Shown here piece after piece: positions 1-5,913 of a DNA stretch of 10,743 nt. The notes under the pieces are model-generated. The model did no database searches. It had not been told where the DNA came from and saw only the letters and a program-made list of their open reading frames with translations. The DNA lies in assembly GCA_015062085.1 (NCBI GenBank), contig SUVI01000138.1, positions 1 to 10,743 on the forward strand, in the 5' to 3' direction. The position numbers were made by a program, and so were the translations under genes. Source of the stretch: Planctomycetaceae bacterium (GTDB lineage: Bacteria; Planctomycetota; Planctomycetia; Pirellulales; Thermoguttaceae). Position 1 is the first letter of the stretch; every line of letters begins with the position of its first letter.

Positions 1-2
1 TG

Positions 3-260
3 GAATTTCCCGGTCTCTGGGCATGGACACTGTTTGGAGTCGGCGAACGGACCCGCTCGATCCCCTGGTTTCCGTTCCTTTGGAAGAGCCATGTGGCTTT
101 TACGTCTTTCCTTCCGATCCCGTGCTGTCTGGCCGGGTATTATTTCATGCGCCGCGGCAGAAAAGAATCTCATTATCCGGCCGCAAAATTCATTTTTTGG
201 ATAAATCTTGCCCTGATCGTGAGCCTTGGTCTGATCCTGGGTTGGGAACTTTGTTTTTAG
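3..260 (+). CDS. Small membrane protein, tandem copy 1 (5' end outside window)
   Basis: An open frame runs from the window edge to a TAG stop at 258-260. It is not a chance frame: its C-terminal half is clearly homologous to the complete gene that follows (FPGLW, then PIPCCLAGY-FMRR, then YP-A-FIFW-NLA-IV). The visible 85 residues hold one clear hydrophobic segment after FIFW near the C-terminus and a second around PIPCCLAG, separated by a basic stretch (MRRGRKE), as expected for an integral membrane protein with a cytoplasmic basic loop. About 25 N-terminal residues are missing, judged from the neighbour. The middle (residues about 15-40, GERTRS...WKSH) is more polar and diverges from the other copy. 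No function is recognised. The stop lies only 33 nt before the start of the next copy, so the two are probably co-transcribed. Confidence 0.7.
   Translation, partial: EFPGLWAWTLFGVGERTRSIPWFPFLWKSHVAFTSFLPIPCCLAGYYFMRRGRKESHYPAAKFIFWINLALIVSLGLILGWELCF
112..136 (+). repeat. 25-bp exact repeat, shared with 481-505
   Basis: The same 25 bases occur at 112-136 and 481-505, both in frame and both encoding the PIPCCLAG segment of the two tandem membrane-protein copies. Flanking bases differ while the protein stays similar, so this is the best-preserved block of a tandem gene duplication, or a patch kept alike by gene conversion. Confidence 0.85.
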
Positions 261-293
261 GAGCTAAGAATCGTTATTCAAGGAGTTTTTGCC

Positions 294-644
294 ATGAAAG
301 AACGTTCAAGGCTCGCTGACGTATTTTACGTCCTCACGATCATGGGGACTGCGTGGTTCATGTTCTGGGCATTTCCCGGTCTGTGGATGTGGACGACGCT
401 GGCGATCTGCCAGTGGATGTTGCGTCTGTTTCCTCACTTCAAGGAGCTGATGGTGTTCTGCCATATCCTCGCGTGTCTCTTTCCGATCCCGTGCTGTCTG
501 GCCGGATACTTTCTCATGCGCCGGAATAAAGAGGAGATCCGCTATCCGGGGGCGGCATTCATTTTTTGGCTGAATCTCGCGATCATCGTATTTTTTGGGT
601 CATTCCTCCTCTGGGGAGCCCTCACCGACAAACTTCCATTTTAA
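294..644 (+). CDS. Small integral membrane protein, tandem copy 2
   Basis: A 116-residue protein starting at the ATG at 294, preceded by AAGGAG at 280-285 with 8 nt spacing. Hydrophobic segments lie at about residues 9-27, 29-46, 51-74 and 86-110, giving three or four membrane helices. The cluster MRRNKEEIR (75-83) between the last two would face the cytoplasm. Two adjacent cysteines (C67, C68) follow a P-I-P motif and are conserved in the copy just upstream, which matches over the whole C-terminal half. It is rich in Trp and Phe. No catalytic motif or known family is recognised; it may be one of the small uncharacterised membrane proteins that occur as lineage-specific tandem families. The partner copy suggests duplication followed by divergence, with the centre changing fastest. 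Confidence 0.75.
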   Translation: MKERSRLADVFYVLTIMGTAWFMFWAFPGLWMWTTLAICQWMLRLFPHFKELMVFCHILACLFPIPCCLAGYFLMRRNKEEIRYPGAAFIFWLNLAIIVFFGSFLLWGALTDKLPF

Positions 645-667
645 CGGACGCTTGAAAAACAGATACC

Positions 668-688
668 CCGCAGGTTCCGCATCTGCGG
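668..688 (+). other. Small hairpin in the gap after copy 2
   Basis: CCGCAG at 668-673 pairs with CTGCGG at 683-688 around a 9-nt loop. No T-run follows, so it is not a classical terminator. It lies 9 nt before the ribosome binding site at 697-703. A role is unknown and chance is possible. Confidence 0.3.
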
Positions 689-710
689 AGGAAATGAAAG
701 GAGATTTTCC

Positions 711-749
711 ATGTTTCGCGGCAGGCAACGGGATATGCCTCATCTATAA
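711..749 (+). CDS. Possible 12-codon ORF behind a strong ribosome binding site
   Basis: ATG at 711 follows AAAGGAG (697-703) with 7 nt spacing, the best-placed ribosome binding site in this gap. The frame encodes MFRGRQRDMPHL and then stops at TAA 747-749. The leader (AAAGGAG-ATTTTCC-ATG) resembles that of copy 2 (AAGGAG-TTTTTGCC-ATG), so this may be the start of a third tandem copy whose body has been lost, rather than a functional peptide. A short leader or toxin-like peptide cannot be excluded, but the product is hydrophilic, not hydrophobic. Nothing else is recognisable between 645 and 801. Confidence 0.3.
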   Translation: MFRGRQRDMPHL

Positions 750-801
750 TTTCACCTCGTGGGCAAACATGATCTCCTGCTGAAGACGTTTCTTTTCATT
801 T

Positions 802-843
802 CGGAGGCGGAAGGGCTTTTTTCCGCTTCCGTTTTCTTTTTCT
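802..843 (+). terminator. Rho-independent terminator of the tandem membrane-protein unit
   Basis: A 9-bp stem CGGAGGCGG (802-810) / CCGCTTCCG (823-831), with one G-U pair that forms only in the + transcript, is followed directly by TTTTCTTTTTCTT. It closes the transcript of copies 1 and 2 and separates it from the next gene. Confidence 0.75.
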
Positions 844-924
844 TGACATCTCGGATAGAATATCGTGACCAAAGCGTGAAATGCGCGGAAGTTCTGTGCC
901 TCAAACCTGAAACAGGAGGAAGAT

Positions 925-1221
925 ATGCGAATCCTTTACCTTGCGGGCGCGATCGCGATGCCCGTTCTTTTCATCCTTGGCATCAACATGATGCCGGTGA
1001 AAGATCCGACTTTTTTCAGCCGGGTCTTTATTCCCCTTGCGATTTTCGCGGGTCCCGTTGTGGGTCTGATCGCCGCGATGATCTACCTGTGGAAACTCCA
1101 GCGGGAAAGCGTCCCCGGCACGTACCGCACGATGCGCCGCTGGCTCGGCTGGGGTCTGATGCTGGTGAATCTCCTGACGATCTACCCGATCTACTACCTC
1201 ATCGCCTCACTCGTCACCTGA
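925..1221 (+). CDS. Small three-helix membrane protein
   Basis: A 98-residue protein starting at ATG 925, with AGGAGG at 914-919 five nt upstream. Hydrophobic segments lie at about residues 4-22, 33-56 and 74-96. The loop between helices 2 and 3 is basic (KLQRES...YRTMRR, 57-72) and probably cytoplasmic. The layout (helix, basic loop, helix with an N-L pair) recalls the tandem proteins upstream, but sequence identity is too weak to claim common descent. Terminators on both sides (802-843 and 1249-1303) make it a single-gene unit. No convincing promoter was found: TTGACA at 843-848 has no -10 at the right distance. Function is not recognised. Confidence 0.7.
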   Translation: MRILYLAGAIAMPVLFILGINMMPVKDPTFFSRVFIPLAIFAGPVVGLIAAMIYLWKLQRESVPGTYRTMRRWLGWGLMLVNLLTIYPIYYLIASLVT

Positions 1222-1248
1222 CCCGAAAACATGGTCTGTGTACACACG

Positions 1249-1303
1249 CGCAGAGCGTCTTTTTGCCTGACCGGGCCCGATGCTCTGCGTCTCTCCGTTT
1301 TTT
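1249..1303 (+). terminator. Probable terminator after the three-helix membrane protein
   Basis: CGCAGAGCGTC (1249-1259) pairs over 11 bp with GATGCTCTGCG (1279-1289), including one G-U pair that suits the + transcript. A T6 run at 1298-1303 follows after 8 nt, further from the stem than usual, so efficiency is uncertain. Confidence 0.55.
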
Positions 1304-1328
1304 AGCCCAAAAATTCCCCCACCCCGCC

Positions 1329-1356
1329 TTGAATTTTTTCTGTCCTGGATTAAAAT
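1329..1356 (+). promoter_or_regulatory. Sigma-70 promoter of the isocitrate dehydrogenase gene
   Basis: TTGAAT (1329-1334), 16-bp spacer, TAAAAT (1351-1356). Transcription would start near 1363, giving a leader of about 39 nt before the GTG start at 1402. Confidence 0.65.
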
Positions 1357-1401
1357 AGTATTCAAAATGTTTTCTTTTCCTTTAACCTATGGAGGTGAAT
1401 T

Positions 1402-2499
1402 GTGGCCTACGATGTTACTTTGATCACTGGCGATGGTACCGGACCCGAACTCGCGGAAGCCGCACGCCGATGTGTGGACGCTACGGGCGTGAAGATCGAC
1501 TGGGATGTTCAGGAAGCCGGGATCGACGTCATGGAACGTATCGGCACCCCGCTGCCGGAACCGCTTCTCGAATCGCTTGACCGTACCAAGCTCGCTCTCA
1601 AAGCCCCGATCACGACCCCGGTCGGAACGGGTTTCCGAAGCATCAACGTCCATCTGCGTCAGGCTTTGGGCCTCTACGCCTGTGTCCGTCCGTGCAAATA
1701 CTACCCCGGCGTGCGCAGCTTCTTCTCCTCCGTCCCGGTCGACCTGGTCATCGTGCGTGAAAATACCGAAGACCTCTACGCCGGCATCGAATTCCAGCGC
1801 GGTACGGAAGAATGCGGAAAGCTCTACGATTTCATCAACGAAATGTCCCCGAACCGTCCGATCCGCTCCGGCCGTGACGAAACGGGCATCTCCATCAAAC
1901 CGATCTCCGTCGCGGGAACCGAACGCATCATCCGCTACGCTTTCGAATATGCGAAGCGCGAAAACCGCAAAAAGGTCACCTACGTCCACAAAGCCAACAT
2001 CATGAAGTTCTCCGACGGCCTGTTCCAGGAAGTCTGCGAGGGCGTGGCGAAAGAGTATCCGGAGATCGAATCGGAATTCCGTCTCATCGACAACATGTGC
2101 ATGCAGCTCGCGCAGAAACCGGAACAGTACGACGTGATCTGCCTTCCGAACCTCTACGGCGACATCCTGAGCGACCTGGCGGCCGGTCTGGTCGGCGGTC
2201 TGGGAGTGGCTCCGGGCGCGAATATCGGGAAAGACGGCGCAGTGTTTGAAGCGACTCACGGTTCCGCTCCGAAATACAAGGGGCTGAACAAGGTGAATCC
2301 GACCGCGATGATCCTCTCCGGTATGCTGATGCTCCGTCATCTGGGCGAAAAAGAAGCTGCGGACAAACTGGAAAACGCCGTCGCGAAAGTGATCGCGGAA
2401 GGCAAGTCGGTCACGTACGACATGAAAGCCGACCGCAACGATCCGACCGCCGTCGGAACGCAGGAAATGGCCGACGCCATCTGCGAAGCCATGGCGTAA
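1402..2499 (+). CDS. icd: Isocitrate dehydrogenase (NAD(P)+), 365 aa
   Basis: Oxidative decarboxylation of isocitrate to 2-oxoglutarate, the TCA-cycle step that feeds glutamate synthesis; cytoplasmic beta-decarboxylating dehydrogenase. GTG start at 1402 follows GGAGGT at 1391-1396. Visible landmarks are GDGTGPE (10-16) near the N-terminus; the substrate motif S80-x-N82-x-x-L-R86; R96 in VRPC; R119 and Y126 in [14 protein letters not shown]197 in VHKANIMK; the metal aspartates D254 and D258 in [10 protein letters not shown]; and the cofactor loop H286[14 protein letters not shown]. The length fits short isocitrate dehydrogenases rather than the 415-residue E. coli type. The cofactor loop keeps K291-Y292, equivalent to E. 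coli K344-Y345, which bind the NADP 2'-phosphate, so NADP use is plausible; homologues of this length are often labelled NAD-dependent. Single-gene unit with its own promoter and terminator. Confidence 0.9.
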   Translation: MAYDVTLITGDGTGPELAEAARRCVDATGVKIDWDVQEAGIDVMERIGTPLPEPLLESLDRTKLALKAPITTPVGTGFRSINVHLRQALGLYACVRPCKYYPGVRSFFSSVPVDLVIVRENTEDLYAGIEFQRGTEECGKLYDFINEMSPNRPIRSGRDETGISIKPISVAGTERIIRYAFEYAKRENRKKVTYVHKANIMKFSDGLFQEVCEGVAKEYPEIESEFRLIDNMCMQLAQKPEQYDVICLPNLYGDILSDLAAGLVGGLGVAPGANIGKDGAVFEATHGSAPKYKGLNKVNPTAMILSGMLMLRHLGEKEAADKLENAVAKVIAEGKSVTYDMKADRNDPTAVGTQEMADAICEAMA

Positions 2500-2516
2500 G
2501 CGTCTGTTTTTCACAC

Positions 2517-2544
2517 GGGGAGGTCTCGGCCTCCCTTTTCTTTT
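2517..2544 (+). terminator. Terminator of the isocitrate dehydrogenase gene
   Basis: GGGAGG (2518-2523) and CCTCCC (2530-2535) form a compact GC-rich stem around a 6-nt loop, followed directly by TTTTCTTTT. It lies 18 nt after the stop codon. Confidence 0.8.
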
Positions 2545-2815
2545 GGAAGTTTCTTTCTTTTCAGAGGACTCCGTTTTGTTTGAGTTTGAAAGATCCCCCG
2601 GCGGCGTGATGCTTACCCGGTTTCGGGGTGAGGGAGTTTCCAGAGCCGCGGTTCCTGAAATCGTGGAAGGTCTGCCCGTCGTGCGGATCGCGGAGGAGGC
2701 GTTCGCGAATGTACGGGGACTCCGGGAGGTCACGCTTCCTGAAACAGTCCAGTCCCTCGGACGTTCCGTCTTTTACGGATGCCGGGAGCTGGAAAAAGCG
2801 GTCCTGCCCCCTTGA
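2543..2815 (+). CDS. Short BspA-type leucine-rich-repeat protein or fragment
   Basis: The frame shows BspA-like (LRR_5) repeats: V-x-x-I-A-E-E-A-F-A-N-V-x-x-L-x-x-V-T-L-P-E-T-V and then SLGRSVFYGCRELEKAVLP, about two repeat units after a strand-rich N-terminal part. Proteins of this family normally carry many repeats and are often exported; here the frame stops after the second, with no signal peptide, so it is probably a truncated remnant. The start is unsure. TTG at 2543 lies inside the T-run of the preceding terminator. TTG at 2576 is better placed, behind AGAGGA (2563-2568), and would give 79 residues. The TGA stop (2813-2815) overlaps the -35 box of the next gene, which suggests that gene's promoter region was joined onto the broken end. 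No promoter of its own was found. Confidence 0.5.
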   Translation: MEVSFFSEDSVLFEFERSPGGVMLTRFRGEGVSRAAVPEIVEGLPVVRIAEEAFANVRGLREVTLPETVQSLGRSVFYGCRELEKAVLPP

Positions 2816-2840
2816 CAAAATCACCGCTTCCGGGTACATT
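2812..2840 (+). promoter_or_regulatory. Sigma-70 promoter of the metallo-beta-lactamase-fold gene
   Basis: TTGACA (2812-2817), 17-bp spacer, TACATT (2835-2840). The -35 box is a perfect consensus. Expected start near 2847, giving a leader of about 48 nt that contains a run of eight C (2861-2868). Confidence 0.75.
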
Positions 2841-2894
2841 ATTTAAAAAGAACGTTCATTCCCCCCCCACCTTTTTATTTTCAGGGAGATCCTC

Positions 2895-3815
2895 ATGAAA
2901 ACCAACCGCCGTCAATTTCTTTCCGCAGCCGGAGCTGCCGTTCTGGGAAGTGCGCTGTGCGTGAACTTTCCCCTTTCCGCTCAGACGCCCGACGAAATCG
3001 AAATGACCGTCTGCCAGCTCACGAATAAGACCCGCTCGCAGATGATGTCCTACATTATCCGCACGAAGACCGGAGAACTGATCGTCGTGGACGGCGGGAT
3101 GGCCGGCGATGCAGACCATTTGCTTGAGATGCTCGAAAAACTCAACGGCGGCCCGAACCCGAAAGTCACCGCGTGGTTCCTCTCCCACTGCCATTCGGAC
3201 CACTTTATGGCACTAACGGAACTCATCCGGACGGACCGGCTGCCGGAGGTCGAGAAATTCTACTTCAACTTCCCAGAACTGAAATGGATCGAAACGTACG
3301 AGGCCGTCTGGGCGCACGAAGCAAAATGTTTCTTTGAGCATATCGTGAAGGTCCAGGACCGCATCGTCACGACGCAGAAGGACCAGAAACTCACCTTTGG
3401 CCCCCTGACCGTCACGGTGCTGAACGATCCATATCTGTGCGAGCGCAATCCGGTCAACAACTCGAACGTCTGTTTCCGGTTCGAGACCAAAAATTCCTCG
3501 CTCCTCTTCCTTGGAGACCTCGGAAAAGAAGGAAGTACGGAACTCCTCAAACTCCAGCCCGCGGAAATGCTCCGCGCCGAGGCCGTCCAGATGGCACACC
3601 ACGGACAGCAGGGAGCGACACGGGAACTTTACGCCGTCATCGCGCCGAAGATCTGTTTCTGGCCGACCCCGGACTGGCTCTGGAACAATGACCGCGGAAA
3701 AGGCCCTGACTCCGGACCGTGGAAGATCCGCCTCGAACAGCAGTGGATGAAGGAACTCAACGTTCAGACCCACTACATCGGAAAAGACGGCACTGTCTGC
3801 GTCGATCTCGACTGA
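2895..3815 (+). CDS. Tat-exported metallo-beta-lactamase-fold hydrolase
   Basis: A 306-residue protein starting at ATG 2895 behind AGGGAG. The N-terminus is a twin-arginine signal (N4-RRQFL, hydrophobic AAGAAVLGSALCV), with likely cleavage after LSA near residue 29, so it is exported folded, as suits a metalloenzyme. The mature part has the family landmarks: VVDGG at 64-68; the metal site H98-C-H100-S-D102-H103; D208 in LLFLGDLG; and AHHGQ (234-238). The order resembles the ComEC-type/hydrolase branch of the superfamily, without any membrane domain. The substrate cannot be read from the sequence; in-family activities include hydrolysis of phosphodiesters, lactones and thioesters. It has its own promoter and no partner gene in operon, so context gives no clue. 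The superfamily call is firm; the function is open. Confidence 0.85.
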   Translation: MKTNRRQFLSAAGAAVLGSALCVNFPLSAQTPDEIEMTVCQLTNKTRSQMMSYIIRTKTGELIVVDGGMAGDADHLLEMLEKLNGGPNPKVTAWFLSHCHSDHFMALTELIRTDRLPEVEKFYFNFPELKWIETYEAVWAHEAKCFFEHIVKVQDRIVTTQKDQKLTFGPLTVTVLNDPYLCERNPVNNSNVCFRFETKNSSLLFLGDLGKEGSTELLKLQPAEMLRAEAVQMAHHGQQGATRELYAVIAPKICFWPTPDWLWNNDRGKGPDSGPWKIRLEQQWMKELNVQTHYIGKDGTVCVDLD

Positions 3816-3838
3816 AATTGTGCACGACACGAATTTCA
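3813..3838 (+). other. Hairpin at the stop of the hydrolase gene
   Basis: TGAAATT (3813-3819, starting in the stop codon) pairs with AATTTCA (3832-3838); GTG/CAC continues the stem past a one-base bulge to a 5-nt loop. No T-run follows, so it may only protect the 3' end. Transcription probably continues to the terminator at 4120-4171. Confidence 0.35.
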
Positions 3839-3933
3839 CGCAAAAAGCCTTCCCGTATTTGCGGAGGCAGAACTCGGGATGTGGATCGGTACACAGCTTC
3901 CGGACAAACCAGCCGCAAACAGGAGAACACGAT

Positions 3934-4120
3934 ATGAAAAGAAGATCCTGACGGCACTTTACTGTTTTGCCATTTCGGGAGTCTTCTGGCTCATCGTCTG
4001 GTTCCTCATCCTGCCTGGTCTGCTGTTCTATTTTTTGCCGGAGATCCCGATCTGGATCTGGTATGCGATCCAGCTGGACATGAATCGGCAAGGAGGCAGG
4101 GTCTTTCAAATTTTCCGACA
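3934..4120 (+). pseudogene. Frameshifted, 3'-truncated remnant of a small membrane protein gene
   Basis: ATG at 3934 has a good ribosome binding site (AGGAG, 3921-3925), but its frame stops after five codons. One base later in frame the sequence encodes a plainly hydrophobic protein segment (ILTALYCFAISGVFWLIVWF, then LILPGLLFYF and IPIWIWYAIQ). One missing A in the AAAA run at 3937-3940 would restore a smooth start, MKKKILTALYC. The hydrophobic frame then runs without a stop into the terminator and the antisense strand of the next gene, so the 3' end is also lost; the end given is approximate. The pattern (helix, PGL, helix) recalls the N-terminal part of the tandem proteins at 3-644 and it may be a decayed relative. 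Sequencing error in the A-run could explain the frameshift but not the missing end. Confidence 0.5.
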
Positions 4121-4171
4121 AAAAAACTCCCCGAACGTTCCTTTTCGTGAACACTCGGGGAGCTGTTTTTT
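4120..4171 (-). terminator. Terminator of the secreted propeller-like gene, possibly bidirectional
   Basis: CTCCCCGA (4127-4134) pairs with TCGGGGAG (4155-4162). On the - transcript the stem extends inwards through two G-U pairs to GAAC/GTTC, giving about 14 pairs, and is followed by seven U. The + strand has T6 after its shorter stem, so it may also stop transcription from the left. Confidence 0.85.
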
Positions 4172-4976
4172 ACTGTTTCGCTTGATCTTCCCAAACCAGC
4201 TGACCGTCTTTCAGGACTGCCGAGCGGGCAAGCGCCCAGTTGCGGTTCGCTTCGCCATTTTCCCGGCGGTGCGTTGCGATCATGAGGCGCGGTTCGCCAT
4301 TTTCCGACGGCGGAAGCTCGTAAACGCCGACACTCGCGTCGATCTTGTGCTTCCCGACGACCTTCAGGTCCGCGTCACACTGGATCGTCCCTTCCTTGCC
4401 GTACGTTCCGAGCCAAAAAGACCCGTTCCCCCACGAAAACGCCTGGATGCCGTAAACGGTCAGCCCCGGCACCTGGAGACGGGCGACGGTCTGGAAATCT
4501 TTCGTCATCTTGAAAACGCGGTTGAACGGCACAACGTCTTCACTGTCTTTCCCGCAGCAGACGTAGAAATGTCCGTCAAAAAACGAGATCCCGTCCAGCC
4601 CGGCCCCGTCCAGCTCCGGAACATTGATCTTCTCCAAAAGCGTGAGGTCTCGGCAGTCGTAAATGTAGATCCATGCCGAACGATCCTCCGCCGGCCAGTT
4701 CAAATGCGTGGCGACGTAGAGCTTTCCGTCCACGACGCAGCAGTCGCCATGGTGAGAGGGTACGTCGATCTGCTGAAGACGCTTGCCGTTCAGGTCGGTC
4801 TTCACCAAAACACTGGTGAAACTCCAGAAGACCGACTCGCCATCCGAGGCAAATCCCTGAAGATGCTGCGGATACTCGCCTTCACAGCGGAATTCGACCG
4901 CAGACACACTCCTCATGCCTGAAACCAGTACAAGAACGGCAAAAACCAGAGAAGACAAAAAACGGAATTTTTTCAT
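4170..4976 (-). CDS. Secreted beta-propeller-like protein of unknown function
   Basis: A 268-residue protein starting at ATG 4976 behind AAAGGA. It has a classical Sec signal: MKKFRF, then a hydrophobic core (LSSLVFAVLVLVSG), with likely cleavage after SVSA (residue 26). The rest is a series of about 40-residue beta units typical of NHL/YVTN-like or quinoprotein-like propellers: GFASDGESVFWS, VVDGKLYVATHL with AWIYIYD, GISFFDGHFYVCCG, AFSWGNGSFWLGTYG, and LMIATHRR near the end. Only four or five units fit in this length, so it may be a small propeller or an incomplete one. No catalytic residues stand out; cysteine pairs (DCC, CCG) are unusual for an exported protein and could form disulfides. 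It is transcribed alone from 5043-5071. The fold is inferred from repeats and the function is unknown. Confidence 0.75.
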   Translation of the reverse strand: MKKFRFLSSLVFAVLVLVSGMRSVSAVEFRCEGEYPQHLQGFASDGESVFWSFTSVLVKTDLNGKRLQQIDVPSHHGDCCVVDGKLYVATHLNWPAEDRSAWIYIYDCRDLTLLEKINVPELDGAGLDGISFFDGHFYVCCGKDSEDVVPFNRVFKMTKDFQTVARLQVPGLTVYGIQAFSWGNGSFWLGTYGKEGTIQCDADLKVVGKHKIDASVGVYELPPSENGEPRLMIATHRRENGEANRNWALARSAVLKDGQLVWEDQAKQ

Positions 4977-5042
4977 TACTCATTCCTTTCAAATAGCTCG
5001 GAGGGACGGAAAATCACTTTTTCGGCAGGACGCCAGACCTTG

Positions 5043-5071
5043 ATTCTAGCACGAACCTCCCCTTCTGTCAA
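5043..5071 (-). promoter_or_regulatory. Sigma-70 promoter of the secreted propeller-like gene
   Basis: On the - strand, TTGACA (5071-5066), 17-bp spacer, TAGAAT (5048-5043). This is close to consensus. Expected start near 5036, leader about 60 nt. The promoter sits directly after the ribosomal-block terminators. Confidence 0.8.
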
Positions 5072-5095
5072 GCACCCGGACCAGAGATCCGCAAA

Positions 5096-5117
5096 AAGAA
5101 ACGGCAAAAAATGCCGT
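5096..5117 (-). terminator. Second terminator-like hairpin after rplQ
   Basis: ACGGCA (5101-5106) / TGCCGT (5112-5117) with an A/T-only 5-nt loop. On the - transcript it is followed by UUUCUUUUU. It backs up the stronger hairpin at 5121-5155. Confidence 0.6.
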
Positions 5118-5155
5118 AAAAAAAGCAGAATAGCTCCATGAACCATTCTGCTTTT
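5118..5155 (-). terminator. Main terminator of the ribosomal block
   Basis: An 11-bp perfect stem, AAAAGCAGAAT (5121-5131) / ATTCTGCTTTT (5145-5155), with a 13-nt loop. The - transcript ends in a run of U after the stem. It lies 30 nt past the rplQ stop. Confidence 0.85.
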
Positions 5156-5184
5156 CGTAGTTCGTGATCGATCTCAGACTAAGA

Positions 5185-5754
5185 TCACTCAGCGTCGAAA
5201 CTCGGTTTCACCGCTTCGGCTTTGCGCTCGTTCTTGACGAACTCAAGGATCGCACGGGTACCAGCGTCGCCAAGACGCGGCTTGGCCAGACGAAGGATAC
5301 GGGTGTAACCGCCCTGACGGTCAACGTACATCGGAGCAACGACGTCGAACAGGAGCTTCACAGCGGTCTCGTCATGGAGGAGCTGGACCAGACGGCGGCG
5401 GGCAGCCACGACCGGCGCGTTCACTTTGTTCCATTCCTGCCACGCTTCGCTCTTGCGCCATTCTTTGTATTCGGCAGTGCGGCGGTCACGGGTCGGAACC
5501 ATCGCGTCCGCAGCAGCTTTGGCGGCCAAAGCATTCTTGGCGATCGTGACGCACTTTTCGACGAACGGACGAACTTCCTTCGCCTTCTGGATCGTCGTGA
5601 TGATGCGGCCTTTCACTTTCGGAGCCTGCTTGGCATCATAGTAATCTTCCACATCACGTTCCGTCAGAATGAGGGAAACCGCCAGCATGCGAAGAAGCGC
5701 GCGCTGATGCTTCGGGTTACGACCAAATTTACGACCTGCAAAACGATGTCTCAT
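5185..5754 (-). CDS. rplQ: 50S ribosomal protein L17, long form
   Basis: Large-subunit protein L17, which binds 23S rRNA near the exit tunnel. The chosen start is ATG 5754 because the product then begins MRHRFAGRKFGRNPKHQRAL, the family N-terminus; the frame is open for 19 more codons upstream but these are unlike L17. The family signature RQGGYTRILRL lies at 146-156. The protein has 189 residues against about 120-130 in most bacteria. The extra length is internal: about 15 residues at 33-48 (EDYYDAKQAPKVKG region) and about 33 at 80-118, a Trp- and Arg-rich stretch (EYKEWRKSEAWQEWNK). Such insertions are, to my knowledge, typical of planctomycetes. The ribosome binding site is weak (AAAAGG, about 8 nt upstream). 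Last gene of the block, 169 nt after rpoA. Confidence 0.95.
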   Translation of the reverse strand: MRHRFAGRKFGRNPKHQRALLRMLAVSLILTERDVEDYYDAKQAPKVKGRIITTIQKAKEVRPFVEKCVTIAKNALAAKAAADAMVPTRDRRTAEYKEWRKSEAWQEWNKVNAPVVAARRRLVQLLHDETAVKLLFDVVAPMYVDRQGGYTRILRLAKPRLGDAGTRAILEFVKNERKAEAVKPSFDAE

Positions 5755-5784
5755 GGATCTACCTTTTCTTTTTTTCTGGGGTAG

Positions 5785-5804
5785 GGGACTCCCGAAGAAG
5801 TCCC
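5785..5804 (-). other. cUUCGg-capped hairpin 30 nt upstream of rplQ
   Basis: On the - transcript, GGGACUUC pairs with GGAGUCCC around the tetraloop UUCG closed by C-G, an exceptionally stable combination. The stem has 8 pairs, one of them a G-U that forms only in this strand. No U-run follows, so it is not a terminator. It could protect a processed 5' end or serve as a protein-binding leader for rplQ. Confidence 0.6.
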
Positions 5805-5889
5805 GATTCAAACTCGAGCCATGCCCGGCTTCGATTCAAAAATCACTCAGTCTCCGTAAGGAAACAGGAAGCCGTTCACGCCCCAACGC

Positions 5890-5913
5890 AAAAACGAGCC
5901 GGACACCCGGCCC
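5890..5913 (-). terminator. Weak terminator-like hairpin between rpoA and rplQ
   Basis: On the - transcript GCCGG pairs with CCGGC around a 4-nt loop, followed within 3 nt by five U. It is short but GC-only and sits just after the rpoA stop, so it could cut rplQ expression partially. No promoter was found between it and rplQ. Confidence 0.4.

Noticed and set aside
23..319. 98-codon + strand frame near the left edge
   Set aside because: It overlaps out of frame with the tandem membrane-protein copy 1, which has a clear homologue next door.
843..861. TTGACA at 843-848 and TAGAAT at 856-861 as a promoter for the gene at 925
   Set aside because: The boxes are only 7 bp apart; no acceptable -10 lies 16-18 bp after TTGACA and no good -35 lies before TAGAAT.
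1387..2733. Long 448-codon open frame on the - strand opposite icd
   Set aside because: It is the antisense shadow of a well-conserved isocitrate dehydrogenase gene; its composition is low in complexity (R/F/D/H) with no family features.
2861..2868. Run of eight C as a phase-variation tract
   Set aside because: It lies in the untranslated leader between transcript start and ribosome binding site; length change would not shift a reading frame, and there is no other sign of switching.
3213..4154. Long - strand open frame opposite the hydrolase gene
   Set aside because: Shadow of the conserved metallo-beta-lactamase-fold gene, with no ribosome binding site or recognisable domain.
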